A DNA stretch of 64,000 nucleotides, from contig CANGDL010000001.1 in NCBI GenBank assembly GCA_947452675.1, positions 62,001 through 126,000 of the forward strand, written 5' to 3'. Below, one piece after another: positions 19,315 to 27,784 of this stretch (position 1 is its first letter; the number at the start of each line of letters is the position of its first letter). A program made the translations under genes and the position numbers. The notes beneath the pieces were generated by a model. That model had not been told where the DNA came from. It saw nothing but the letters and a program-made list of their open reading frames with translations, and made no database searches. Origin of the DNA: Microbacteriaceae bacterium (lineage in GTDB: Bacteria; Actinomycetota; Actinomycetes; Actinomycetales; Microbacteriaceae).

Positions 19315-20313
19315 TTAGTCTTGCTCGCTGCGGGCGATTGCCGCAGCCTCTGCACTTCTGATCGTCTTGCGAAGTTTTTTGTCGCTCACCTTGCGTTCAC
19401 CCATGTGTTCCGGGTTCCACACAACCAGGTCTTCATCCGCAAAATCTGGTTTCTGACGAGTCTTGAAGTTCGGGACAATTGTTCCAGGTGCCAAACGTCG
19501 TGCAGTCACCAGGAAGCCCGTGTGGCCAATCATGCGATGCTCTGGACGCACGGCAAGACCCTGAAGGTGCCAACCGCGAACCATTGATTCCCAAGCTTCG
19601 GGCTCAGCAAAGTGGCCGCTGTCGCGCAAACCCTCAGTGAATCGTGATAGTTGAGTAACGGTGGCAACATAACCAATGATCAATCCGCCTGGAACAAGTG
19701 CACTTGCACATTCTTCGATGCATTCCCAAGGCGCCAGCATGTCAAGAACAATTCGGTCCACGGACGCGGCCTGTTTCTGAATTGGAAGCTGATCTTGGAG
19801 GTCGCCAATGTGAATGTCCCATGTGTCTGGAACAAGACCGAGATTGGTAGCAACATTTGCTCGAGCTATGTCAGCGAATTCCTGACGTCTTTCAAATGAA
19901 TCGAGCTTGCCTTCAGGCCCGATAGCTCGGAGAAGGTACATGCTTAGTCCGCCAGAGCCAACGCCTGCTTCGACAACTCGAGCACCTGGAAATATGTCAC
20001 CCATCGTGACAATTTGCGCCGAATCCTTTGGGTAGATGATCGCCGCGCCTCGAGGCATGGAAAGAACAAAGTCACTTAGCAATGGGCGAAAAGCCAAATA
20101 CTCGACACCAAACTGATTCAGAATCACTGATCCCTCTGGCTGGCCAATGATGTCATCGTGCATCAGGTCACCACGGTGGGTGCCATAGCGCTGACCGATT
20201 TCAAGCGTGATGGTGTTAAGTCGGCCTTTAGGGCCGGTTAGCTGCACTCGGTCGCCCGCACGGAACGGGCCGGTTGGAAGTTTGATCTGCTGACCTGTCG
20301 TCTTCTTTGTCAT
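19315..20313 (-). CDS. trmI: tRNA (adenine-N1)-methyltransferase, TrmI-type
   Basis: 332 aa; FPGARVVEAGVGSGGLSMYLLRAIGPEG; DRIVLDMLAPWE. Confidence 0.9.
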   Translation of the reverse strand: MTKKTTGQQIKLPTGPFRAGDRVQLTGPKGRLNTITLEIGQRYGTHRGDLMHDDIIGQPEGSVILNQFGVEYLAFRPLLSDFVLSMPRGAAIIYPKDSAQIVTMGDIFPGARVVEAGVGSGGLSMYLLRAIGPEGKLDSFERRQEFADIARANVATNLGLVPDTWDIHIGDLQDQLPIQKQAASVDRIVLDMLAPWECIEECASALVPGGLIIGYVATVTQLSRFTEGLRDSGHFAEPEAWESMVRGWHLQGLAVRPEHRMIGHTGFLVTARRLAPGTIVPNFKTRQKPDFADEDLVVWNPEHMGERKVSDKKLRKTIRSAEAAAIARSEQD

Positions 20314-20324
20314 GGATTCCTTTT

Positions 20325-20981
20325 TTAGAAAAGCTTGCGGAGGTCTCGAAGGGTAACTCCCTCAAGGGTTGGCCAAATATTGCGTCCGGGTAGTTCTGGT
20401 ATTGGAACGATGTTGTGAATCCCAATGGCCTTGGTGCCAGCGGCTTCCGCCGAAGTAAGACCCGTGTGTGAATCCTCGAATGCGATGCAATCTTCGGGAC
20501 GAACGCCGAGCAAATTTGCCGCCATTAGATACGGTTCAGGATGTGGTTTACCGAAGGTAACCATGTCGCCGGCAACAATCACATCAAAGGCTTTGAACGG
20601 GATCTGATTTGCAACCGATTCGGCCATTCTTTTCATCGACATGGTCACCAATGCAGTCTTGATGCCGCGCTTCTTAAGTTCCCTTAGAAGCTCTTGCGCT
20701 CCCGGACGCCATGGAATCGAAACTTCGAGTTGCGCGACAACCGAGTCAGTAAGGCGATTAATGATTTCATCTGGCTCGAGGTCTAGGCCCATCTTTGCTT
20801 TCATAACCCTGGTCGAGTCATAGAGACTCATCCCGATAAGGTCCAGACCGTCTTCGGGTTTCCAGGTTCCATTGAATTCAGCTGCCAAGCTTTGCTCACT
20901 GGAAAGCCAGTATTCCTCGGAGTCGACAAGCGTCCCGTCCATATCCCACAAGACCGCAGCGGGGCGCTTTTTTCCAAACAT
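20325..20981 (-). CDS. HAD-superfamily phosphatase
   Basis: AVLWDMDGTLVDSEEYW; GKPHPEPYLMAANLLGV; FEDSHTGL. Confidence 0.93.
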   Translation of the reverse strand: MFGKKRPAAVLWDMDGTLVDSEEYWLSSEQSLAAEFNGTWKPEDGLDLIGMSLYDSTRVMKAKMGLDLEPDEIINRLTDSVVAQLEVSIPWRPGAQELLRELKKRGIKTALVTMSMKRMAESVANQIPFKAFDVIVAGDMVTFGKPHPEPYLMAANLLGVRPEDCIAFEDSHTGLTSAEAAGTKAIGIHNIVPIPELPGRNIWPTLEGVTLRDLRKLF

Positions 20982-21053
20982 GATGGTTCGATTTTACCTG
21001 CGTGCTTTGGCATAGAGTTTTATAGAGACGAATTCTCCATTCGAAAGGCATAC

Positions 21054-21938
21054 GTGAGCGCGCAGATTTTTTCAGGACGCACCCTGATTGTTGCATTCGA
21101 GGGCTGGAACGATGCAGCTGAATCGGCAAGCGGAGTAGTCAAGTTCATCTGCGAGCAGATTAAAGCTGACGTCGTTGCCTCAGTTGACCCAGAGGATTAC
21201 TACGACTTCCAGTTCACGCGACCAACCGTGTCTTACGACTTGGATGGCTCGCGAGTTCTAGATTGGCCTGGAACCGAAATGTGTATTCCTTCAGCGGAGG
21301 CCATTGCCGAAAACCACTCATTTTCTAAGCTCAGCGTTTTAGTGGGCACAGAACCAGCCCGCAGGTGGAAGTCTTTTGCCACCGAGGTCATGGAAATGAT
21401 CGAAGACCGCGAAATTGAATCAGTTTTGTTTTTGGGGGCAATGCTGGCGGATGTTCCACACACTCGACCTATCGGAGTCATGGCGACAAGCCAGAATGAG
21501 CATGCGAGACAAGAGCTTGAAATTGAACGAAGCCAGTACGAGGGGCCGGTAGGAATTTTGAGTGTGCTGGGGGTCGAGTTGGAGAAGGCTGGAATTCCAT
21601 CGGTCGCACTCTGGGCATCCGTTCCCCACTATGTTCACAACACACCTTCGCCTAAGGCAACGCTTTCTCTCTTGATTGAGGTCGAACGCTTGGTCGGTGT
21701 CCAATTCGATCACGGAAAACTTGGAGAAGAAGCCTTCGCCTGGGAACGCGGCATCGATGAGATTGCCGAAGGTGACGACGAAATGGCGTCATACATCAGT
21801 CAGCTTGAAAAAACCCGCGATGAGGTTGAGTCGCCGGCAGCAAGCGGCGAATCGCTCGCAAAGGAATTTGAAAAATTTTTACGAGCAGAAAACAAAGAAC
21901 TTCCTGATTCTGAAAAACCAGAAGATTTTCTGCCTTAG
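21054..21938 (+). CDS. PAC2 family protein
   Basis: IVAFEGWNDAAESASGVV; ALWASVPHYV; GTG start chosen at 21054 within ORF 20892..21938. Confidence 0.88.
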   Translation: MSAQIFSGRTLIVAFEGWNDAAESASGVVKFICEQIKADVVASVDPEDYYDFQFTRPTVSYDLDGSRVLDWPGTEMCIPSAEAIAENHSFSKLSVLVGTEPARRWKSFATEVMEMIEDREIESVLFLGAMLADVPHTRPIGVMATSQNEHARQELEIERSQYEGPVGILSVLGVELEKAGIPSVALWASVPHYVHNTPSPKATLSLLIEVERLVGVQFDHGKLGEEAFAWERGIDEIAEGDDEMASYISQLEKTRDEVESPAASGESLAKEFEKFLRAENKELPDSEKPEDFLP

Positions 21939-22762
21939 GCCACTAACTGACCGCTGACCAAACCGCCAAGAACTGCAAGGCCAAGGATCAATCGCCACGC
22001 CACGAATGGCATGAATGAACCGCGGTTCAAATAGCGTAGTAAAACAACAATGACCGAGAAACCAACCGTAAATGCAACGATTGTTGCAACTCCGGTGGCG
22101 GCAATGTCGCTTGGCGCCAGATCTTTGTAACTCTTGGCGAATTCGAATAGGCCACTCGCCAAAACTGCAGGGATCGCTAGAAGAAAACTGTAACGAGCTG
22201 CTGCTTGACGGCTATAACCCAAAGCCAAACCAACCGAGATTGTTCCACCTGAGCGAGAAACGCCGGGGATGACGGCCAACGCTTGCCCCAGGCCGAATAG
22301 AAGCCCGTGCTTAGTGGTTAGTGAATCGATGCCTTTGTTGCGCTTGCCAAATCGATCTGCGATCGCAAGCAGCACGCCAAACACGATCAAAGTGAACGAA
22401 ATCACCCAAAGGTTTCGGAGCTGATTTTCAATCAGACTCTTGAACGCCAAACCAATTACGACCACAGGCAAGCTGCCGATAATTATCAGCCAGCCGAGTT
22501 TGGAATCCTGACTCTTTGTGGCGCTAAAGAGGCTCTTAAACCATGCCCTTGAAATTCGGCTTATGTCTTTCCAGAAATAAATCAAAACCGCAGCCTCGGT
22601 GCCGAGTTGAATCGTGGCGATAAAAGCGGTCAACTGGGGTTTAGGAATAGAGCTAAGCCCGAGTAGTTGCTGCACAATCTGAATATGTGCACTCGAAGAG
22701 ATAGGTAAGAATTCGGTTAAACCCTGAATGATACCGAGAATTACTGCGTCGAAAATGTTCAT
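21935..22762 (-). CDS. uppP: Undecaprenyl-diphosphatase
   Basis: IIQGLTEFLPISSSAHI; PGVSRSGGTISVGLALG. Confidence 0.97.
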   Translation of the reverse strand: MNIFDAVILGIIQGLTEFLPISSSAHIQIVQQLLGLSSIPKPQLTAFIATIQLGTEAAVLIYFWKDISRISRAWFKSLFSATKSQDSKLGWLIIIGSLPVVVIGLAFKSLIENQLRNLWVISFTLIVFGVLLAIADRFGKRNKGIDSLTTKHGLLFGLGQALAVIPGVSRSGGTISVGLALGYSRQAAARYSFLLAIPAVLASGLFEFAKSYKDLAPSDIAATGVATIVAFTVGFSVIVVLLRYLNRGSFMPFVAWRLILGLAVLGGLVSGQLVA

Positions 22763-22971
22763 TCGCCATCTTCTTCCGCAAGCGAAATTGGCAAATACTC
22801 TTCGAATTGCTCACCAAGCGCCTCCTCATAGTTGAGGAATGCATCTTCGAGTTGGTAATAGGCCTGTTCCACTGAAGGGTCATCCTCGCCACGACGAGCT
22901 GAAACAGCCTCGAAGTGACGCTCTAACGAAGCAATGAACTGTTGTAGCGCGAAGCGCGGATCGGTAGCCAT
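22759..22971 (-). CDS. Small acidic conserved hypothetical protein
   Basis: 70 aa, 4-nt overlap with uppP start, codon-consistent. Confidence 0.7.
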   Translation of the reverse strand: MATDPRFALQQFIASLERHFEAVSARRGEDDPSVEQAYYQLEDAFLNYEEALGEQFEEYLPISLAEEDGE

Positions 22972-23083
22972 AGAGCAAAACTACCCCGAAACCTCAAATC
23001 TGCGAAGCATTTAGTCGCGGAGTCCGACTTCTGGTAATGTTGAACCTCGTTGCCCAAGGACACTTGCTCCCTGGTGACCACTC

Positions 23084-23166
23084 GTCCGGGTGGCGGAATG
23101 GCAGACGCGCTAGCTTGAGGTGCTAGTCCTCTTATGAGGGTAGGGGTTCAAGTCCCCTTTCGGACA
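23084..23166 (+). tRNA. tRNA-Leu (anticodon GAG)
   Basis: Cloverleaf: acceptor gtccggg/ttcggac, anticodon stem ctagc-ttgaggt-gctag, variable arm, T-arm ggggttcaagtcccc. Confidence 0.95.
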
Positions 23167-23168
23167 CT

Positions 23169-23198
23169 AAACCCCAGCCCTCCACGGCTGGGGTTTTT
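23169..23198 (+). terminator. Rho-independent terminator after tRNA-Leu
   Basis: aaaccccagcc-ctccac-ggctggggttt plus T-run. Confidence 0.85.
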
Positions 23199-24241
23199 CA
23201 CTTAATGCTGGCGACCATTCGTTGCACGATGGACTTTTCACCGGCGATGACAATATGTTCGATGTTTCGCTTGGCCCCTGGGATTCCCACTCGCTCGCCG
23301 GCCTTGTTGAAGACCCCGATTTGAGAGCCAACGTATCTCTTGAAGTCGAAATCAACTATCTCGACGTGACCTTTTTTACCTGCTATGTCGAGCAGATCGC
23401 TTCTAGACAACCAAGATTCGTTGTTGTAACTGAGCACCATAGTCTCGCATTTCAGGTCGGCAACCAGTTGCTCTAGCGCCTTTGCCATGGTTTTCTTCGA
23501 ATTGAATGGGCTCTTCATTTCGGCGTCACGCGCATCCAGCCTTTTGTTGGCGATTCCGTATGTGTCGGGTTTATCCCAACGTACGAGTGACTCCCACACG
23601 TGATAGTTGCTGAAATATCGATGTTGGTTATAGGGCGGATCCAAGTAGGCCAACTCAACTGGTGGTAGATGTTTGACGATTTCAAGGGCATCTCCACGGA
23701 TTGACTCGCCTGAGCCTGCTAGCAACTCAGGATCACGAAGTTCAAGGCTGTTGCCAGACCGGCTGGCCCACCCCTTTAGAAAAGCCATTTGAATTCCCGT
23801 AGTGCTGTCTACGCGGTCTGCGCCCAAGATCAAGCTTGTGAGTAGCGGGTAGTAAAGCCAGGTACCCCGGTAATCTGACTCGATACGTTCTCGAATGGCG
23901 TCTACGCGTTCACCATTTTTTGGCTGAAAATATCGAGCCTCAATGCAGAACTTTTCGGTGAAGTATCCTGCCTCTCCCCTGAGGTTTTGAAGATCTCCCA
24001 GTGCCTCGGCTAGCTCAGTGTGGTTGGCAGAATCGCCATCAAGTTCTATCCATGTTTTTCCGAAGCATTCGGAGTATGAGGCGATGTCGGAGGCTATGAC
24101 ATTCATGCCCACTTTTTTGAAGGCCTGGGCTACTCGCGTTGTGCCCGTGAAAAGGTCAAGCGCCGTTTTTGCACCCGAGGCTTGGCCAAGACGGCTAAGG
24201 GTTGGAATTAGGGTGCGTTTGGAACCGAGATATTTAATCAT
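23198..24241 (-). CDS. D12-class N6-adenine DNA methyltransferase
   Basis: MIKYLGSKRTLIPTL; DLFTGTTRVAQAF; catalytic AYLDPPYNQHRYFSNYHVWE. Confidence 0.9.
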   Translation of the reverse strand: MIKYLGSKRTLIPTLSRLGQASGAKTALDLFTGTTRVAQAFKKVGMNVIASDIASYSECFGKTWIELDGDSANHTELAEALGDLQNLRGEAGYFTEKFCIEARYFQPKNGERVDAIRERIESDYRGTWLYYPLLTSLILGADRVDSTTGIQMAFLKGWASRSGNSLELRDPELLAGSGESIRGDALEIVKHLPPVELAYLDPPYNQHRYFSNYHVWESLVRWDKPDTYGIANKRLDARDAEMKSPFNSKKTMAKALEQLVADLKCETMVLSYNNESWLSRSDLLDIAGKKGHVEIVDFDFKRYVGSQIGVFNKAGERVGIPGAKRNIEHIVIAGEKSIVQRMVASIK

Positions 24242-24308
24242 GCGGCCTCCTAGCGCTCAAACTCTTATCTTGCCACGAGTGGGAAGGTTAAAACTTAGAC
24301 TTGAAGTA

Positions 24309-25145
24309 ATGGAAAACTTCGAATCACTTGGCGCCGCTGTCTTGTACAGCATCGACTTCGCCCGAGAAAAACTCGCCGGCAAGTCGGTTATCGCTCTAAC
24401 CGGAGCTGGCATAAGCACGGATTCCGGAATACCTGACTATCGCGGTCAGGGTCGGGTGGCCCGCCATCCAATGACTTTTGATACGTTCATGGGCTCTCAA
24501 TCCGCGCAAATACGTTATTGGGCGCGAAGTTATGTTGGTTGGAGCAGAATTGCCGATGCCAAGCCAAACGGAGGCCACTTTGCCCTTGCTGCAGCCGAAC
24601 GGCTGGGGCAAGTTCAGCATGTGATAACCCAAAATGTGGATGCACTCCACCAGGCAGCTGGCTCGAAAAATGTCATAGATTTGCATGGTCGTCTAGATAC
24701 CGTTCGTTGCATGAAATGCGGTGCTCCAATGACGCGAATCCGCATGGATGAGCTCCTCCAAGAGTTGAACCCGAACATTCAAAAAGATGCCAACCACGAA
24801 TTCACCCCGGATGGCGATGCAGAACTAGAGGCAGCGGATAATTTTCAGATTCCCGCCTGCCCAATTTGCGCGGGCGTACTGAAGCCAGATGTGGTTTTCT
24901 TTGGAGAATCCGTGCCGCAATCTCGAGTTGAATTCGCCATGTCGCGACTAGACGAAGTCGATGCGCTGCTGGTAGCTGGAACGTCTTTGACTGTTAACTC
25001 TGGGCTTCGTTTTGCACGGCGCGCAGCACGGGCCGGCAAGCCAATCATCATCGTGAACATTGGCGAAACCAAGGGCGATGAACTTGCAACTGCCAAAATC
25101 GAAGCGAACACATCGCAGGTTCTTGAAAGGCTTTTCATTGACTAA
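24309..25145 (+). CDS. NAD-dependent protein deacylase, Sir2 family
   Basis: GAGISTDSGIPDYRGQG, TQNVDALHQAAGS, Zn CxxC pairs CMKC/CPIC; start ATG 24309. Confidence 0.94.
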   Translation: MENFESLGAAVLYSIDFAREKLAGKSVIALTGAGISTDSGIPDYRGQGRVARHPMTFDTFMGSQSAQIRYWARSYVGWSRIADAKPNGGHFALAAAERLGQVQHVITQNVDALHQAAGSKNVIDLHGRLDTVRCMKCGAPMTRIRMDELLQELNPNIQKDANHEFTPDGDAELEAADNFQIPACPICAGVLKPDVVFFGESVPQSRVEFAMSRLDEVDALLVAGTSLTVNSGLRFARRAARAGKPIIIVNIGETKGDELATAKIEANTSQVLERLFID

Positions 25146-25737
25146 AACCGTTATTGGTTTGCTTCGGCATGGCCAAACCAATTGGAACATCGATTTTCGT
25201 CTTCAAGGAGTCACCGACATTCCGTTAAATGAAACGGGAATCCAGCAAGCGAGAATTGCCGGTGAGGTGATTGCCCAGGAAGTCGCAAACGGTGAGGCTT
25301 GGGATTTGATTCTCACCTCTCCCCTGTCTCGAGCGCGCGACACCGCTGTGATGGTCGGGCAAGCGATTGGGATAGCGGGCGTATCGGTCGAAGACCTCCT
25401 TTTAGAGAGATCTTTCGGTGAGGCCGAGGGATTGTCTCACGAAGAGTGGAAAGCCAAATACAGCGATACAAACCATGTTCCGGGAGGGGAAACGCTTGAT
25501 GCTCTTGAGGCACGAGCTTGGATTCTGCTTCAAAGGCTTCTTGACCATCACGAGGGTAAGAGAGTGCTTACCGTTTCTCACGGGGCACTCATTAGGACAC
25601 TTCTTCGATTGGTGAGCAAAGGTGAGTTTCCGAGAGAAAACGAGAGACTTGGTAATGCTTGCCTAAGCGTTTTTGAGCACAGCCTCGAGACTGGCTGGTT
25701 GATAACTCGTTATGAACCGAAAACTCTAGCTCTCTAG
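25138..25737 (+). CDS. Histidine phosphatase / phosphoglycerate mutase family
   Basis: GLLRHGQTNWNIDFRLQG; TVSHGALIRT; TTG start at 25138 overlapping sir2 3' end. Confidence 0.9.
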   Translation: MTKTVIGLLRHGQTNWNIDFRLQGVTDIPLNETGIQQARIAGEVIAQEVANGEAWDLILTSPLSRARDTAVMVGQAIGIAGVSVEDLLLERSFGEAEGLSHEEWKAKYSDTNHVPGGETLDALEARAWILLQRLLDHHEGKRVLTVSHGALIRTLLRLVSKGEFPRENERLGNACLSVFEHSLETGWLITRYEPKTLAL

Positions 25738-25754
25738 CTCTTTGCTGGGATGTT

Positions 25755-26843
25755 TCAGAGGCGAGAAATCATCTCGATTAGGTCTCCAGCCGACCTGTCC
25801 CAATTGAATTGTTCCGCGTGATTCCGAGACGCGATTCCACGTTCTATCCATGCCGGGTTTGACTCTAGCTCGCGCACCTTATCGGCAAAGTCCTCAGGGT
25901 TTTCCTGGTCAAAAAACAGGGCCACATCGGCACCAATTTCTTTGAAAATTTCAATATCTGAAACCACCACGGGAACACCGCGAGACATTGACTCGATCAG
26001 TGGAATGCCGAATCCCTCATCGCGCGATCCAGACACCAACGCGACGGCTTGATCAAGTTGTTTGTGGTACTCATTCTCGGAAACGCCATTATGGAAGATT
26101 ACGTTGCCGGAACCTGGCTTTATTCTCGCTTCGAGCTGAATTCTTCGCTCTGGCTGGATCCGGCTTAGTAAGTGCAGTTCGTAATCCGGCAGAAATTTCA
26201 TGCCATCAATTAGCACTTCCACATTTTTATAGTCCATGAATGAACCCATGTAAACCAGGCGTTGTTCGTCACGCGGCCGACTTGCTGGGGCTGGGTTTGC
26301 TTCATCCTCGGTGAAAGAGCCAGCAGCGTTGTAGATCACCGAAATCGGTCTTTTGGTAAGTCGGTGCTCGAGCATAAGGCGTCTCGAGGTATTCGAAACT
26401 GTCGCTACCGCATCTGCTCGATTCAAGAAAAGTCGCTGCGGCCAGTAAACCAGGTGGAAAAGGCGCCACCCGACTCGGATAACCCAATTGAACTCGGAAG
26501 GAGGTGCTGGGTGCCGATAGTAAATCAGGTCATGAAGGGTCAGAATGAGGCGATATTTTCTGGACCAAGATCCCATGGTTTGCATCGGTGAAAAAACTAC
26601 TTTCGCGCCGGCTCTGTTGAGTATCCGAGCTACGAAAAGTTCCTTGAGTGAGGTTGGGTCATTGGCCATGATATAGTCGCAACCGCGCGGAAGTTTCAGA
26701 AGTTGTCGGGTGTCGCTAATGATTGCTGTGACTTTGGTTCGGCGACTTAGGGCTGCGAAAAGTCCTGCCGAAAAGCGGCTGATTCCATCATGGTGGTCGT
26801 ATCGAATGAATCTGGCATCGAAAAAGATGTGGTCGGTTTTCAT
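25755..26843 (-). CDS. Glycosyltransferase family 1/4
   Basis: 362 aa; GSRDEGFGIPLIESMSRGVPVVVSDIEIFKEIG. Confidence 0.9.
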   Translation of the reverse strand: MKTDHIFFDARFIRYDHHDGISRFSAGLFAALSRRTKVTAIISDTRQLLKLPRGCDYIMANDPTSLKELFVARILNRAGAKVVFSPMQTMGSWSRKYRLILTLHDLIYYRHPAPPSEFNWVIRVGWRLFHLVYWPQRLFLNRADAVATVSNTSRRLMLEHRLTKRPISVIYNAAGSFTEDEANPAPASRPRDEQRLVYMGSFMDYKNVEVLIDGMKFLPDYELHLLSRIQPERRIQLEARIKPGSGNVIFHNGVSENEYHKQLDQAVALVSGSRDEGFGIPLIESMSRGVPVVVSDIEIFKEIGADVALFFDQENPEDFADKVRELESNPAWIERGIASRNHAEQFNWDRSAGDLIEMISRL

Positions 26844-27775
26844 TGCTTACTGCCATCCAGTAAGGCGTCTTTGTGGTTCAAATCTTCACGGATTGCGCTG
26901 GCAACTTCAAAAGGCTTTTCATAGTGGGTCAAGTGCCCGACTCCAGTGATATTGGTCAGAGTCCAAGGTTCTCGAATGGTTCGAGCCATCGCCTCTTGCT
27001 GCTTGACGCTGGTGATGTCATCCTTGGCCCCAATAATCAAAGTGACCGGAACGTTGAATTTTGAAGCATATTCGCCAACGTTGTGGGAGATAGATGCGTT
27101 GTAACCTTCGATGGCAACTCTTCGGTTACCGAAATCATTGAAGTTTGCGTCGTGCTGAGCATGCACCCACCTGCGCAGTTTTGGATTCCAGCTCTTGGTC
27201 ATAACAATGCTCATTCCGCGAACCATGGGCCAGCTCTTGAGCATCGCTAGGCCGGCGCGCAGCGGCAGAACTCCGCTCAACCAGAACATCACCCTCACAA
27301 GTTTCGTCAGGGCACCCTTGGGGCCCTCTAGGGCTGGTGCGGAAACTGGGTTGATTAGCACAAGGTGTGAGATGGCATTTGATTGCGATGCATAAGCGGC
27401 GGCGACAATACTGCCAAAACTGTGCCCCACCAAAACCGGTTTCAATTCAAGTTTCTGCTCGCGTGTCACGTGCTCGATAAAGCGCGTAAGCCAGTTCACA
27501 TACGAATCGACCGAATGCTCATTTGCGAAAGGTGCAGAGGCTCCAAACCCCGGAAGGTCTGGAATCACGATGTTGAAGTCGGGCATTGCACCTGCGATTG
27601 CCTCTAGTCCGTGGTGATTTCCACGATAGCCATGGATGAAAACCAGCGTGCTCGCCGCACTGTCGGTTGCCGGATAGAACCAATAGCGGGTCGCGTTGTC
27701 GGCAACGATCGCTTCGCGTGCTTCGGAGCGCGCCAATGCGGTTTTAGCTAATTCATCCGAGTAAAGCACCATCAC
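26840..27775 (-). CDS. Alpha/beta hydrolase
   Basis: LVFIHGYRGNHHGLEAI; VGHSFGSIVAAAYA; GVGHLTHYEKP. Confidence 0.92.
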   Translation of the reverse strand: MMVLYSDELAKTALARSEAREAIVADNATRYWFYPATDSAASTLVFIHGYRGNHHGLEAIAGAMPDFNIVIPDLPGFGASAPFANEHSVDSYVNWLTRFIEHVTREQKLELKPVLVGHSFGSIVAAAYASQSNAISHLVLINPVSAPALEGPKGALTKLVRVMFWLSGVLPLRAGLAMLKSWPMVRGMSIVMTKSWNPKLRRWVHAQHDANFNDFGNRRVAIEGYNASISHNVGEYASKFNVPVTLIIGAKDDITSVKQQEAMARTIREPWTLTNITGVGHLTHYEKPFEVASAIREDLNHKDALLDGSKQ

Positions 27776-27784
27776 GTCCTGTGG

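Noticed and set aside
23084-23200. Integrative element attachment site at tRNA-Leu
   Set aside because: No integrase, phage genes or repeated tRNA 3' end seen in the window; only the orphan methylase placement is suggestive
24018-24308. N-terminal extension of Sir2 given by the ORF track
   Set aside because: Overlaps the divergent methylase 5' end; Sir2 similarity and promoter-like TAGACT support start at 24309
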